Source of the DNA: Mycobacterium terramassiliense
GTDB lineage: Bacteria > Actinomycetota > Actinomycetes > Mycobacteriales > Mycobacteriaceae
Length of the DNA: 64,000 nt
Reading direction: 5' to 3'
Assembly: GCF_900157385.1 (NCBI RefSeq)
Contig: NZ_LT717699.1
Coordinates: forward strand, 166,523-230,522
Numbering within the stretch: the stretch's first letter is position 1; each line of letters starts with the position of its first letter. This document shows positions 1 through 9,590 of the stretch, in pieces. The notes under the pieces are model-generated. The model was not told the origin of the DNA and made no database searches. It worked only from the letters and a program-made list of their open reading frames with translations. Position numbers and translations under genes: made by a program.

Positions 1-1
1 C

Positions 2-940
2 ATGAGTAACCCCGATCACAGACCAGCCGAGGTACGCGCACAGGCCAAGCTGCACGCCAGGCGGGCCCGCGTGACCATGGACGAGCGCCGCAGCAAGCAG
101 CAAGGAGGGATCGCCGGCTGGGTCGCCGAGCGCGCCGGCAGGTGGGATCTCAGCGGCCAGGACGAGGCCACCCTGCAGCGCCAGAAGTTTTTCTGGAATG
201 TGCTGGTGGATTACTGGTTCCGGATGGAGGTCGACGGCTGGGAGAACATCCCGGCGGAGCCGCCGGCGCTGCTGGTGGGCATCCACTCGGGCGCCCCGTT
301 CGTCTGGGACGCCTGGACCGTCGGCCTGCAATGGTGGCGGCGCTTCGGCCAGGACCGCCCGCTGCACGGCACGGCACACGACGCGCTGATGGCGATCCCG
401 GTCTTCGGGCGCTACTTCCGCGCGATGGGCGTGCTGCCGGCAGCCCCGGACGCGATCGCGACGGCGCTGGCGGAGGGGCGCGACGTGGCGCTGTGGCCCG
501 GCGGGGAGGTGGATTCGCTGCGCCCGTGGACCGAGCGCGATCGCGCCAACCTGGCGGGGCGAAAAGGCTTCGTCAAAATGGCGATTCGCGCCGGCGTGCC
601 GATCGTGCCGATCGCGACCGTCGGCGGAGCCGACGCAATGCCGGTGCTGATCCGCGGCGACCGCCTGTCGAAGGCGCTCAAGCTCGACCGGGTGCTGCGG
701 CTCAAGGTCTTCCCGTTGGCCGTCTCCCTGCCGTGGGGGATCGCCCCGGCGGCGCTGCCCCAGCTGCCGCTGCCGGCAAAGATCAGGACCCGGTTCATGC
801 CCGCCGTCGAGCTGGACCGCGACCCGGCGCGTGCCGACGACGACGATTACGTCGACCGCAAGTACCACGAGGTCGAAGACTCGATTCAGCAAGGGATGGA
901 CGCGCTGGCGCGCAAGCGGGCGCTGCCGCTCTTCGCGTGA
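2..940 (+). CDS. LPLAT/MGAT-like acyltransferase
   Basis: This 312-aa protein looks like a glycerolipid or lysophospholipid acyltransferase of the PlsC/DAGAT superfamily, which moves an acyl chain from acyl-CoA to a lipid hydroxyl at the membrane. The region around residues 90-105 (LLVGIHSGAPFVWDA) stands where the catalytic His/Asp block of the family lies, and WPGGEVDS near residue 168 matches the second conserved block (PGG). The spacing is not the classical HX4D, so the substrate cannot be named. A basic N-terminal tail of about 35 residues precedes the domain. The ATG at base 2 is only one base from the window edge, so a longer start cannot be excluded. The next gene is convergent. Confidence 0.75.
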   Translation: MSNPDHRPAEVRAQAKLHARRARVTMDERRSKQQGGIAGWVAERAGRWDLSGQDEATLQRQKFFWNVLVDYWFRMEVDGWENIPAEPPALLVGIHSGAPFVWDAWTVGLQWWRRFGQDRPLHGTAHDALMAIPVFGRYFRAMGVLPAAPDAIATALAEGRDVALWPGGEVDSLRPWTERDRANLAGRKGFVKMAIRAGVPIVPIATVGGADAMPVLIRGDRLSKALKLDRVLRLKVFPLAVSLPWGIAPAALPQLPLPAKIRTRFMPAVELDRDPARADDDDYVDRKYHEVEDSIQQGMDALARKRALPLFA

Positions 941-980
941 GTCGATCGCGAAAGACCCTGCGCGACAAGATCTGTCGCGG

Positions 981-1733
981 CTAGTGCGCCACCGGGTCGG
1001 TGACCGGCCGCGTCGCCGATGTCCACAGCGGGGCCAGCGTCGACCCGCGCAGGACCCATTCGGGGTGCGGTGGCGTGGCCGCCATGTAGCCGACCCCGCG
1101 CACGGTGTCGACCATGGATTCGTGTTCGGGTCCCAGCTTGGCGCGCAGGCGGCGCACGTGAACGTCTACCGTGCGGACGCGGCCGTTGCAGTCATAGCCC
1201 CACACTTCGTGCATCAGCCGGGTTCGGGTGAAAGCCCGGCCGGCATGCTGCACAAGGAAGTTCAGCAGTTTGAACTCGGTGAGCGTCAGCCCCAGGTCCA
1301 CACCGTCGAGCGAGCCGGTGAAGCTGCCCGGGTGCAGCAGCAGGTCGCCGAATTTCAGCGTGCCGTCCATCGCGCTGCGCCGCCGCGAGATCGCCAGCCG
1401 CAGCCGCGCCTGCAGCTCGTCGGCCCCGGCGGCGGGCAGCAGCACGTCGTCGACGTGCCAGTCGACGTCCACCGCCGGGAAGTCCGCGGGCGCCACCATG
1501 GCCACCACCGCGGTGGACGGGGCGTCGGAAGCCAGCCGGCGGCAGGCGCTGCGCGCGGCCTCGAGGTCGGCGCGCGCGTCGACGATCGCGACGTCGGCGC
1601 TACCGCGGTGCCCGTCGACGCCGGCGGTGAGGGGAACGCGCCGCACCGTGGGCGCGAAAGAGTTCAGGGTGGGCAGGGCCGTTTCGAAGTCGTCTACCTC
1701 GGTCAGTAGTAAAACGTCCAACGACATCTCCAA
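981..1733 (-). CDS. GlnR-like OmpR/PhoB winged-helix regulator
   Basis: A 250-aa DNA-binding regulator with an N-terminal receiver-like domain (about residues 1-115) and a C-terminal OmpR/PhoB winged helix (about 125-220). The C-terminal part has the typical block TLTEFKLLNFLVQHAGRAFT, then LMHEVWGY and RTVDVHVRRLRAKLG. The receiver keeps one Asp (IVDARADL) but lacks the usual acidic pocket, as in GlnR, the orphan nitrogen regulator of actinobacteria. No sensor kinase is adjacent. Position next to pyrH and length agree with Rv2884 of M. tuberculosis. An internal ATG six bases downstream (MSLDV) is an equally possible start. The gene is convergent with the acyltransferase. Targets cannot be read from this window. 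Confidence 0.85.
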   Translation of the reverse strand: MEMSLDVLLLTEVDDFETALPTLNSFAPTVRRVPLTAGVDGHRGSADVAIVDARADLEAARSACRRLASDAPSTAVVAMVAPADFPAVDVDWHVDDVLLPAAGADELQARLRLAISRRRSAMDGTLKFGDLLLHPGSFTGSLDGVDLGLTLTEFKLLNFLVQHAGRAFTRTRLMHEVWGYDCNGRVRTVDVHVRRLRAKLGPEHESMVDTVRGVGYMAATPPHPEWVLRGSTLAPLWTSATRPVTDPVAH

Positions 1734-1927
1734 CTCGTGAGTTTGTCATCGCCCCCCACCCGTAGGCACCTCACGGCGAGATGTCTGCCAGCGCAGCGCT
1801 GAGTACCCGATTCAGAGCCAAACTATGCAAAGTTTATTGCCCGCGATCGCGGGGTCAATGCTCCGGCCCGGGACGCCGATGGGCCCGGCCCGTTTGCACG
1901 GACCGGACCCATCTTCGCGACAAGCTG

Positions 1928-2170
1928 CTACTGGTTGGCCTTCTGGCGCTCCTCAGCCGCCTTGGCGCCGCCTCGGGCGGCCTCCGCTTCGGCTTCCTTC
2001 TTTGCTGCGTCGCGCTGAGCCTCGGCCTTGTCCTGCTGGGCCTGCCCCTCGCGGGTGAGGTCGTCGCGCCCGGTCACCGCACCGACGGCCTCCTTGGCCT
2101 TGCCCTTGACGTCCTCGACGACGCCCTTGACCGCCTCGGCAGGTCCCGACTTGTTCTCGTTGTCCGCCAT
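1928..2170 (-). CDS. CsbD family stress-associated small protein
   Basis: An 80-aa hydrophilic, helix-forming protein rich in Ala, Glu and Lys. The pattern AVKGVVEDVKGKAKEAVGAVTG is the CsbD repeat-like core seen in general-stress proteins of many bacteria; biochemical function is unknown. The frame stays open further upstream, but the ATG at 2170 is chosen because GAGGAGGA lies eight to nine bases ahead of it. The preceding leader carries a perfect GAAA-loop hairpin (2221-2238). The C-terminal half is a charged coiled-coil-like stretch. The gene stands alone between the GlnR-like regulator and the divergent pyrH. Confidence 0.8.
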   Translation of the reverse strand: MADNENKSGPAEAVKGVVEDVKGKAKEAVGAVTGRDDLTREGQAQQDKAEAQRDAAKKEAEAEAARGGAKAAEERQKANQ

Positions 2171-2490
2171 GGATTTGTTCCTCCTCATTGGCGTACGTGC
2201 TTTGAGCACTTGCTCAGCGCCGATCGCGAAAGCGATCGACCCACGGTGAGGCGCGGTCCTTATTCTCAAGACCGTTGGTTCGCCCCCCGCCGTGCTGCCT
2301 ATTCCCCGTGTCGCCACCCGCTCAAACATCCGGCGCCGGAAGGCGAGGCGGCGCCGGGAAACCCATGTAATTCGCCAACTGTGCAGATAATGCACCCCGC
2401 CCGCGCCGCATTGTGTTGCGATGAGGCAGGATGTGAAATGCCGTTCCGGACGAGTTCGCCCCGGGATGGCACTCTCATGCGAGGAGTCTG
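2171..2490. other. Intergenic region csbD-pyrH
   Basis: This 320-bp gap separates the divergent CsbD gene and pyrH and should hold both promoters. No coding region with mycobacterial character is visible in it. It contains the GAAA-loop hairpin at 2221-2238 on the CsbD side. I see no convincing -35/-10 pair for pyrH. Confidence 0.5.
2221..2238 (-). promoter_or_regulatory. GNRA-loop hairpin in the csbD leader
   Basis: CGATCGC-GAAA-GCGATCG forms a perfect 7-bp stem closed by a GAAA tetraloop, about 50 bases upstream of the CsbD start codon. It could be an mRNA 5' stabiliser or protein/RNA contact site. Function is inferred only. Confidence 0.35.
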
Positions 2491-3276
2491 ATGACGGAGC
2501 CGACGAGAAGCGCCAACGGCGTACCGACATCTTCACCGGAGAGCGCGACTTCCGGGCAGCCGGAGAGGCGATCGCAGTATTCCAGAGTCTTGCTCAAGCT
2601 CGGTGGCGAGATGTTCGGCGGCGGCCAGGTCGGGCTGGATCCCGACGTTGTCGCCCAGGTGGCCCGCCAGATCGCGGAGGTGGTCCGCGGCGGTGTGCAG
2701 GTCGCGGTGGTGATCGGCGGTGGCAACTTCTTCCGGGGCGCGCAGCTTCAGCAGCGCGGCATGGAGCGCACCCGCTCGGACTACATGGGCATGCTCGGCA
2801 CCGTCATGAACAGCCTGGCCCTGCAGGACTTCCTCGAGAAAGAGGGCATCGTCACCCGGGTCCAGACCGCGATCACGATGGGCCAGGTGGCCGAGCCATA
2901 CCTGCCGTTGCGGGCCGTCCGCCACCTGGAGAAGGGCCGGGTGGTGATCTTCGGGGCCGGCATGGGCCTGCCGTACTTCTCCACCGACACCACGGCCGCG
3001 CAGCGGGCGCTGGAGATCGGCGCCGACGTGGTCCTGATGGCCAAGGCGGTCGACGGGGTGTTCTCCGCCGACCCGCGGCTCAACCCCGAGGCCGAGCTGA
3101 TCACCGCGATCAGCCATCGCGAGGTGATCGACCGCGGGCTGCGCGTGGCCGATGCCACGGCGTTCAGCCTGTGCATGGACAATGGCATGCCGATCCTGGT
3201 ATTCAACCTGCTGACCAACGGCAATATCGCTCGGGCGGTCGCTGGTGAGAAGATCGGGACGCTGGTCACCACCTGA
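2491..3276 (+). CDS. pyrH: UMP kinase
   Basis: Bacterial uridylate kinase (261 aa) makes UDP from UMP with ATP in the cytoplasm and belongs to the amino-acid kinase family. After an extended, low-conservation N-terminus of about 30 residues come [26 protein letters not shown], the family-specific region [14 protein letters not shown], and [32 protein letters not shown] in the nucleotide-binding part. The pyrH-frr-cdsA order is conserved in many bacteria. The gene ends 10 bases before the frr start, so the two are almost certainly cotranscribed. Confidence 0.97.
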   Translation: MTEPTRSANGVPTSSPESATSGQPERRSQYSRVLLKLGGEMFGGGQVGLDPDVVAQVARQIAEVVRGGVQVAVVIGGGNFFRGAQLQQRGMERTRSDYMGMLGTVMNSLALQDFLEKEGIVTRVQTAITMGQVAEPYLPLRAVRHLEKGRVVIFGAGMGLPYFSTDTTAAQRALEIGADVVLMAKAVDGVFSADPRLNPEAELITAISHREVIDRGLRVADATAFSLCMDNGMPILVFNLLTNGNIARAVAGEKIGTLVTT

Positions 3277-3286
3277 GGGGAAGACG

Positions 3287-3844
3287 ATGATTGATGAGGC
3301 TCTCTTCGACGCGGAAGAGAAAATGGAGAAGGCCGTGTCGGTGGCTCGCGACGACCTGTCCACCATCCGCACCGGGCGCGCCAACCCGGGCATGTTCAAC
3401 CGGATCGTGATCGACTACTACGGCACCAACACGCCCATCACGCAGCTGGCCAGCATCAACGTTCCCGAGGCGCGGCTCGTGGTGATCAAGCCCTACGAGG
3501 CCAGTCAGCTGCACGCCATCGAGACCGCCATTCGCAATTCCGACCTGGGCGTGAACCCCACCAACGACGGCACATTGATCCGGGTCGCGGTGCCGCAGCT
3601 GACCGAGGAGCGTCGCCGGGAGCTGGTCAAGCAGGCCAAGCACAAGGGGGAGGAGGCGCGGGTGTCGGTGCGCAACATTCGCCGTAAGGCCATGGAGGAG
3701 CTGCACCGCATCCGCAAGGACGGGGAAGCCGGCGAGGACGAGGTCGGCCGGGCGGAAAAGGATTTGGACAAGACCACCCATCAGTACGTCACCCAGATCG
3801 ATGAGTTGGTCAAGCACAAAGAAGGCGAGCTGCTGGAGGTCTAG
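3287..3844 (+). CDS. frr: Ribosome recycling factor
   Basis: RRF (185 aa) splits post-termination ribosomes together with EF-G. The full family length is present, beginning [17 protein letters not shown] and carrying the signature [10 protein letters not shown] near residue 28 and the helical C-terminal segment [20 protein letters not shown]. The frame is open upstream into pyrH, but the ATG at 3287 is chosen because it follows a GAGGGGA ribosome-binding site and matches the family start. It lies in the pyrH-frr-cdsA operon. Confidence 0.97.
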   Translation: MIDEALFDAEEKMEKAVSVARDDLSTIRTGRANPGMFNRIVIDYYGTNTPITQLASINVPEARLVVIKPYEASQLHAIETAIRNSDLGVNPTNDGTLIRVAVPQLTEERRRELVKQAKHKGEEARVSVRNIRRKAMEELHRIRKDGEAGEDEVGRAEKDLDKTTHQYVTQIDELVKHKEGELLEV

Positions 3845-3865
3845 CGGCCGCTCAGCAACGTATCC

Positions 3866-4789
3866 GTGGTGACTACCGGCGCAGGCGCCCCGTCCGACGA
3901 GCCGCGGCGCGGGTCCCCGGAAACGACGCAGCAGCCGGCCAAGAAGACGTCGCGGGCCGGGCGCGACCTGCGCGCCGCGATCGCGGTCGGCGTCGGCATC
4001 GGCGCCGTTCTCGTCGCGACGCTGCTGTTCGCCCCGCGGTGCTGGGTGGTGCTGTGCGCGGGGGCCATCCTGGTCGCCAGCCACGAGGTGGTGCGCCGGT
4101 TGCGCGAGGCCGGGTACGTCATCCCGCTCATCCCGTTGCTGATCGGCGGGCAGGTCACCGTCTGGCTGACCTGGCCGTACCGTTCCGGCGGTGCGGTGGC
4201 CGGCTTCGGGGCCACCGTGGTGGCCTGCATGGTGTGGCGCCTGTTCATGCAGGACAACCGCAAGCGGCCGGAGCCGTTCGCCGGTTCACCGTCGGCCAAC
4301 TACCTGCGCGACGCGTCCGCCACCGTTTTCCTGGCCGCCTGGGTCCCGCTGTTCGCCTCCTTCGCCGCGATGCTCGTCTACCCCAAGGACGGCGCCGGAC
4401 GGGTGTTTTGCCTGATGATCACTGTCGTCGCCTCCGATGTGGGTGGCTACGCGGTGGGGGTGCTGCTGGGCAAGCATCCGATGGTCCCGGCGATCAGCCC
4501 GAAGAAGTCGTGGGAGGGACTCGCCGGATCGCTCGTCTTCGGGATCACGGCCGCGATCCTGACGGCGACCCTCCTGGCCCACAAACCGCTCTGGGTCGGC
4601 GCGTTGCTCGGCGTCGTCCTGGTCCTGACGTGCACGCTGGGTGATCTGGTCGAGTCCCAGATCAAGCGCGACCTCGGCATCAAGGACATGGGCCGGCTGC
4701 TGCCCGGTCACGGCGGCCTGATGGACCGGCTCGACGGGGTGCTCCCGTCGGCGGTCGCGGCGTGGACGATCCTGACGCTCGTGCGCTGA
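3866..4789 (+). CDS. cdsA: Phosphatidate cytidylyltransferase (CDP-diglyceride synthase)
   Basis: CdsA (307 aa) converts phosphatidic acid and CTP to CDP-diacylglycerol, the precursor of PI, PE and cardiolipin, in the plasma membrane. A hydrophilic basic N-terminus of about 35 residues is followed by roughly eight hydrophobic segments. The C-terminal signature [12 protein letters not shown] and the region [31 protein letters not shown] are diagnostic. The GTG at 3866 starts 21 bases after frr; a second GTG directly follows, so the start is uncertain by one codon. Probably in one operon with frr. Confidence 0.95.
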   Translation: MVTTGAGAPSDEPRRGSPETTQQPAKKTSRAGRDLRAAIAVGVGIGAVLVATLLFAPRCWVVLCAGAILVASHEVVRRLREAGYVIPLIPLLIGGQVTVWLTWPYRSGGAVAGFGATVVACMVWRLFMQDNRKRPEPFAGSPSANYLRDASATVFLAAWVPLFASFAAMLVYPKDGAGRVFCLMITVVASDVGGYAVGVLLGKHPMVPAISPKKSWEGLAGSLVFGITAAILTATLLAHKPLWVGALLGVVLVLTCTLGDLVESQIKRDLGIKDMGRLLPGHGGLMDRLDGVLPSAVAAWTILTLVR

Positions 4790-4811
4790 GGTGGCCGATA
4801 CTGGACGGGTC

Positions 4812-5906
4812 ATGGTCCAACAATTGGTCTTCACCGAACCGCGCCCGAGCCGGCCGCCGCGGCACCTGGCCGATCTCGACGCGGCGGGCCGCGCGTCGGC
4901 CGTCGCGGAGCTGGGCCTGCCGGCGTTTCGCGCCAAGCAGCTCGCGCATCAGTACTACGGCCGGCTGATCGCCGACCCGCGGCGGATGACCGACCTTCCC
5001 GCGGCGGTGCGTGAGGCGATCGCGGAGGCGATGTTCCCGACGCTGCTCACCGCGGCCGCCGAGGTCACCTGTGACGCTGGGCAGACGCGAAAGACGTTGT
5101 GGCGGGCCATCGATGGCGCCACCGTGGAGTCGGTGCTGATGCGCTACCCGGACCGCAACACGGTGTGCATCTCGTCGCAGGCCGGGTGCGGCATGGCGTG
5201 CCCGTTCTGCGCCACCGGCCAGGGCGGGCTGACCCGCAACCTGTCCACCGCCGAAATCCTGGAACAGGTGCGGGCCGGGGCGGCGGCGCTGCGCGACGAC
5301 TTCGGGGACCGGCTTTCCAACGTGGTCTTCATGGGCATGGGCGAGCCGCTGGCCAACTACGCCAGGGTGCTGGCCGCGGTGCGGCGCATCACCGAGCCGC
5401 CGCCGCACGGCTTCGGCATTTCGGCCCGCTCGGTGACGGTGTCCACGGTGGGCCTGGCCCCGGCGATCCGCAAACTCGCCGACGAGCGCCTCGCGGTGAC
5501 GCTGGCGCTGTCGTTGCACGCGCCCGACGACGAACTGCGCGACACCCTGGTCCCCGTCAACAACCGGTGGAAGATCGCCGAGGCGCTCGAGGCGGCCCGG
5601 TATTACGCCGACGTGACCGGCCGGCGAGTGTCAATCGAGTACGCCCTGATCCGCGACGTCAACGACCAGACCTGGCGGGCTGACCTGCTGGGCAAGCGGC
5701 TGCATCGCGCGCTCGGCGCGCTGGTGCACGTGAATCTGATCCCGCTGAACCCGACGCCCGGCAGCGATTGGGATGCCAGCCCCAAGGCGGTGGAGCGGGA
5801 GTTCGTGCGGCGGGTCCGGGCCCAAGGCGTTTCCTGCACGGTGCGGGATACGCGGGGGCGAGAGATCAGCGCCGCCTGCGGACAGCTGGCCGCCGAGGGC
5901 GGGTAG
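4812..5906 (+). CDS. rlmN: Dual-specificity RNA methyltransferase RlmN
   Basis: RlmN (364 aa) is a radical-SAM enzyme that methylates C2 of A2503 in 23S rRNA and of A37 in some tRNAs. The radical-SAM CxxxCxxC is seen as [11 protein letters not shown] near residue 125, and the glycine-rich SAM contact as [13 protein letters not shown]. The two methyl-transfer cysteines of the family correspond to the one in CGMAC-proximal context and to [10 protein letters not shown] near the C-terminus. The frame opens upstream at GTG 4791, but the ATG at 4812 gives the family-like N-terminus. It follows cdsA by 22 bases and is likely cotranscribed. The conserved context matches Rv2880c. Confidence 0.95.
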   Translation: MVQQLVFTEPRPSRPPRHLADLDAAGRASAVAELGLPAFRAKQLAHQYYGRLIADPRRMTDLPAAVREAIAEAMFPTLLTAAAEVTCDAGQTRKTLWRAIDGATVESVLMRYPDRNTVCISSQAGCGMACPFCATGQGGLTRNLSTAEILEQVRAGAAALRDDFGDRLSNVVFMGMGEPLANYARVLAAVRRITEPPPHGFGISARSVTVSTVGLAPAIRKLADERLAVTLALSLHAPDDELRDTLVPVNNRWKIAEALEAARYYADVTGRRVSIEYALIRDVNDQTWRADLLGKRLHRALGALVHVNLIPLNPTPGSDWDASPKAVEREFVRRVRAQGVSCTVRDTRGREISAACGQLAAEGG

Positions 5907-5978
5907 CTGGAGCGCAGGCGCATCGGCCGTGGCCTGATTGGCCGGCAAAAGGGTGCCCTGCTGGACAATGCCAACGCC

Positions 5979-8573
5979 TTAAGAGCCGAGGCGGAACTGT
6001 CCGGCGGCCTGGGTGCGGTTGGCGGCGCCCAGTTTGAGCAGGATCTTGCTCACATGGCAACTGACGGTTCTTGTGCTGATATGCAACGCGGCGGCGATCT
6101 GGGCGTCGCTTTGCCCGCCGGCCAGCAGCTCCAAAACCTCGTGTTCGCGGCGGGTCAACCCGTGGGGGTTGGCGGAAGTATCGGCGCGGCGGCTGCGTCG
6201 GGCGGAGCCGCGCAGCGCCGATAGCCGCTGCTGGGCGCGCCGTGCGGCGGCCCGGGCGCCCAGGTCGCGAAACGTGGCCAGTGCGGATTCGACGGCGGCG
6301 ACGTCACCGCCGAGCTGGGCGATGGCGGCGTCGTAGGGGCAGCGGCGGCGCAGCCATTCGGCGGCGGCGGCCTGCCAGTCACCGCAGATCTCCAACTCGA
6401 ACGGCGTGCGCGGGTGCTCGCTGCCGGGTGCGGGGTCGGCGCCGGTCAGATACAGCCAGCGTTGCAGCGCTCCGATCAGCCACGGATCGGCGTGGGCGGG
6501 GGTGACCGCCAGCCCGGTCCGGGCTTCGCTGCGGCAGGCGTCGTCGTCGCCGGCCAGCCAGGCCGCCTCGGCGCGCGCAGCCCACACCGAGAAAAGTCGC
6601 AGCTGGTCGGGTTCGGCTCTGCCCAGGTCGTCGTCAAACGGAGTCAAGGCGGGCCGCTGGCCGCGTCGGGCCGAAATGAGCCCACAGACCACTTGCGGCA
6701 ACGTCCTGTTTACAGCGGCCAGCCCCGGCCGGGTGAGAAGATCCTCGGCCACCGTGCGGGCGTGGTCCCAGTCGCCGCGGTGCAGCCGCACCACCGCATC
6801 GACCCCGACGACCAAGGCCTCGAAGGTGAACACGTTATGGTCGCGGCAATAGGCGAGCGAGTCGGCGATGTAGCGATCGGCGCGATCGATGTCGTAATGC
6901 AAGGCCGCCAGCAAGCAAACGAGAGTCGCCAGTAGTCCGGCATGTTCGCCGCGAGTTTCCGTAGCCATCGCGCCACGCCACGCCGCTTCCAGCAGTTCCC
7001 ACCCGGTGTTAGTCGTGAGGATCTGCGCCGTCGCCGCAGCGGCGCGGGCCCGGATCACCAAGGCGTTGTCGCCGATGTGCGTTCCTAGGGCGGTGGCTCG
7101 GGCAGCGTATTCGACGGCGGCCGGGTCGAACCCCCAGCTTCCGAAGTCGGCCAAGTTGGCCAGCGCCCAGCCCAGCTGTGGGCACGGGCCGGCGTCGTGC
7201 ACCAGTGCCAGCGCGGCTCGTGCCGCATCAAAGGCCTCGCGAACGCGGCCCATGCCCCACAACTCGTGCGAGAGCCAGCGCAGGTTCTCGCTTTGTCCGA
7301 GCCGATCACCCAGCGACTGGCGCAATTGGATCGCCTCGCGCCACGACGACACCGCCTCTTCGGCCAGCCCGCACAGATAGCTGGCCAGCGCGTGTTGTTC
7401 AACCCAGCGCACCTTTTGGTCGGGAGGAACGGCCTGCGCGCTGCCCAACACCAGCGCGTACAGCTGGGCGGCTTCGCGGTTGGCGCCCAGCGCGATGGAA
7501 CGCTCGGCGGCGGCAACCCCATGGCGGATCACCGCATCGGTGTCACCCGCCCGGTCGGCGTGAAAGGCCAACGCGGCCAACGTGTTTGGATCGATAGGCG
7601 ATTCGGCCAGCGCGGTCAGCGCCCGCTTGTGCAGCATGCGACGCTGCGTTTCGGGGATTTGTTCCAGGGTGGCACGCCGGGCCAATTCATGGCGGAACCG
7701 CACGCCCTGCTCGTCGACCAGTAGCACCCCGGCGCTGACACATTCGGCCAGCGCCGCGCCGCCGTCCGGGCATACCCGGGTCAGCAGGTTGACCTCCACG
7801 CGCGGGCCGCAGGTCGCGGCCGCATCGGCGACAGCGCGCCCGTCCGGCGACAACCGCGCCAGCCGGCCCCACACCGCCTCAGTCACGCTGTGCGGCAACG
7901 CCCGTCGGCGCAGCGCCTCGGCGCCCGCCGCCAGAACCTCGGTGAGGTAAAAAGGGTTTCCCCCGGTGACTTCGTGTAATTGGGCGGCGTTGACCCCACT
8001 GCCGGCGGCCAGCACCGCGACCGCGGCACGGCTCAGCGGCTCCAACTTGATGCGGCTGACTCCGGCGCAGCCCGCCAGGTCCCCGAGGGCGACCGAAAGG
8101 GGGTGCTGGCGATCGACCTCGTCCTCGCGATAGGTCACCACCAGCAGCACCGGCAACGACTCGATGCGCCGGGTGAGGAAGCGCACCAGATCGAGCGTGG
8201 CCCCGTCGGCCCAGTGGGCATCCTCGATCACCCACACCCAGCGCTGCCCGTTGCGTAACACCGTCAGCAGGCGCCGGTACAGCGCGCCGGTGTCACTGGA
8301 TTCGATTGCCGAGATCAGTCCGCCGGCTGCCGCGGGGCTCAGGCCGGCGAGGGCGTCGATCAGCGGCCCCAGCGGACGCGGCGCGGCCAACGGGTCACAC
8401 CAACCCACCAACACCGTCGCCGAATTGACTCTGGTGATAAACCGCCGCACCACCGCGGTCTTGCCCACTCCGGCCTCGCCCCGGAGCAACATCACGCGGC
8501 CCGAGTTGGCCGGCGCCCGCAGCAGCTTGCCCAGCTCGGCCAGCACCGCCTCGCGCTCCAGCAACCGTTCCAT
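5979..8573 (-). CDS. Large LuxR-family AAA/STAND regulator (LAL type)
   Basis: An approximately 864-aa transcription regulator with an N-terminal ATPase domain (Walker A GEAGVGKTA near residue 32, Walker B-like VWVIEDAHWAD near 120), a long TPR-like helical middle (about 330-780), and a C-terminal LuxR helix-turn-helix in the last 65 residues (LTRREHEVLELLAGGQSDAQIAA, TRTVSCHVSKILLKL). Such proteins bind a ligand or partner through the middle region and activate transcription. The start is uncertain: ATG 8573 gives the usual LLERE opening, while an in-frame GTG at 8612 would add 13 residues; neither has a good ribosome-binding site. It stands alone between rlmN and a divergent PE gene, and I do not recall an equivalent at this place in M. 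tuberculosis. Confidence 0.88.
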   Translation of the reverse strand: MERLLEREAVLAELGKLLRAPANSGRVMLLRGEAGVGKTAVVRRFITRVNSATVLVGWCDPLAAPRPLGPLIDALAGLSPAAAGGLISAIESSDTGALYRRLLTVLRNGQRWVWVIEDAHWADGATLDLVRFLTRRIESLPVLLVVTYREDEVDRQHPLSVALGDLAGCAGVSRIKLEPLSRAAVAVLAAGSGVNAAQLHEVTGGNPFYLTEVLAAGAEALRRRALPHSVTEAVWGRLARLSPDGRAVADAAATCGPRVEVNLLTRVCPDGGAALAECVSAGVLLVDEQGVRFRHELARRATLEQIPETQRRMLHKRALTALAESPIDPNTLAALAFHADRAGDTDAVIRHGVAAAERSIALGANREAAQLYALVLGSAQAVPPDQKVRWVEQHALASYLCGLAEEAVSSWREAIQLRQSLGDRLGQSENLRWLSHELWGMGRVREAFDAARAALALVHDAGPCPQLGWALANLADFGSWGFDPAAVEYAARATALGTHIGDNALVIRARAAAATAQILTTNTGWELLEAAWRGAMATETRGEHAGLLATLVCLLAALHYDIDRADRYIADSLAYCRDHNVFTFEALVVGVDAVVRLHRGDWDHARTVAEDLLTRPGLAAVNRTLPQVVCGLISARRGQRPALTPFDDDLGRAEPDQLRLFSVWAARAEAAWLAGDDDACRSEARTGLAVTPAHADPWLIGALQRWLYLTGADPAPGSEHPRTPFELEICGDWQAAAAEWLRRRCPYDAAIAQLGGDVAAVESALATFRDLGARAAARRAQQRLSALRGSARRSRRADTSANPHGLTRREHEVLELLAGGQSDAQIAAALHISTRTVSCHVSKILLKLGAANRTQAAGQFRLGS

Positions 8574-8810
8574 CAGCTGCGCACTCGCGGCCGGGGGCCG
8601 GAAGGGAGCCACGAAGCCGGGCGCCCGAAATACGTAGATTTACGGATTTCCGCGGCTTTCGAACGGCGCACACTGGGCAGCGTGCGCCCCGGGCGGCCGA
8701 CACGGCCGCAGCAACGGCAACATCTGGACATGATGCGCTCTTAATGTAGCCGCGACGCCGCCCGGGTGCGCGCTAAGTCGGCGAAACGTCTTCGGGGGCA
8801 GGGGAATCAG

Positions 8811-9452
8811 ATGCCGTATGTGATAGCCGCACCGGCGGTTGTGGCGTCGGCGGCGGCGGATCTGCGCAGTATCGGGTCGGCGTTGACCCAGGCGCATGCG
8901 ACGGCGGTGGGGCCGACGACGGGGTTGTTGGCGGCCGGGGCCGATGAGGTGTCGGCGGCGGTGGCGGCGCTGTTCGGCGGTCACGCGCAGGCCTTTCAGG
9001 AGGTCGGCGCGCGGGCGGCGGCGTTCCACGCCGAATTTGTGCAGGCCATGCAGGCCGCGGCGGGGTCGTATGCGGCCTCCGAGGCGGCCAACGCTTCGCC
9101 GCTGGCGGCCGCGGAGCAAAACGCCATGGGCGCGGTCAACGCGCCGGCCCAAGCCCTGTTCGGGCGCCCGCTGATCGGCAACGGCACGCCGGGTGGGCCG
9201 GGGCAGGCGGGCGCCCGAACAGGGCCGTCGCCGCCGTCGCCGCCGTTACCGCCGGTGGCGGTGGTGTTCGGGCCGCTGGTGACCGCGGGCAGCAGCGGCC
9301 AGGGCGGCGCCGGTGGCCCCGGCGGCCCCGGGGGCGGACTCGGTCACGCCGGCGCGGGCGGCCAGGCGTCCGGTGGTTCCACCAACGTCACCGGCACTCC
9401 GGGCAGCGACGGCAGCCCGGGCGACACCGGCGCGACGGGCCAACCCGGCTGA
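8811..9452 (+). CDS. PE family protein with short, rearranged Gly-rich tail
   Basis: A 213-aa PE protein. Residues 1-95 form the PE helical hairpin (starts [18 protein letters not shown]; ends [12 protein letters not shown]), followed by the linker [16 protein letters not shown] that normally leads into a PGRS domain. The tail has a Pro-rich stretch (about residues 138-160) and then about 50 residues of Gly-rich PGRS-like sequence. PE proteins are usually secreted by type VII (ESX) systems to the cell surface. The ATG follows GGGGCAGGGGAA. No PPE partner is adjacent. The Pro-rich stretch appears to be an inverted PGRS segment; see findings. Confidence 0.9.
   Translation: MPYVIAAPAVVASAAADLRSIGSALTQAHATAVGPTTGLLAAGADEVSAAVAALFGGHAQAFQEVGARAAAFHAEFVQAMQAAAGSYAASEAANASPLAAAEQNAMGAVNAPAQALFGRPLIGNGTPGGPGQAGARTGPSPPSPPLPPVAVVFGPLVTAGSSGQGGAGGPGGPGGGLGHAGAGGQASGGSTNVTGTPGSDGSPGDTGATGQPG
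9153..9225. repeat. 19-bp perfect inverted repeat inside the PE gene
   Basis: The 19-mer at 9153-9171 (GCCCTGTTCGGGCGCCCGC) recurs as its exact reverse complement at 9207-9225, with a 35-bp spacer. The left arm encodes the normal PE linker ALFGRP; the right arm lies where the frame turns Pro-rich. The layout fits the scar of a local inversion or inverted duplication. Confidence 0.8.
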
Positions 9453-9590
9453 TACCGCTCGACGACCCGGAAAGCAACGAATTCGCTCACCCGCGCCGCG
9501 GGCACGGATACGGCTGAGCCCTCGCGATGAACCCGGCGGGCGGCGCCACCGTCTTTAGGGCAGAACACCAGCAAACGAGGGGATGCCGCG

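Noticed and set aside
1740..1927. Possible small gene upstream of the GlnR-like regulator
   Set aside because: Open frames here lack ribosome-binding sites and coding character; treated as promoter space.
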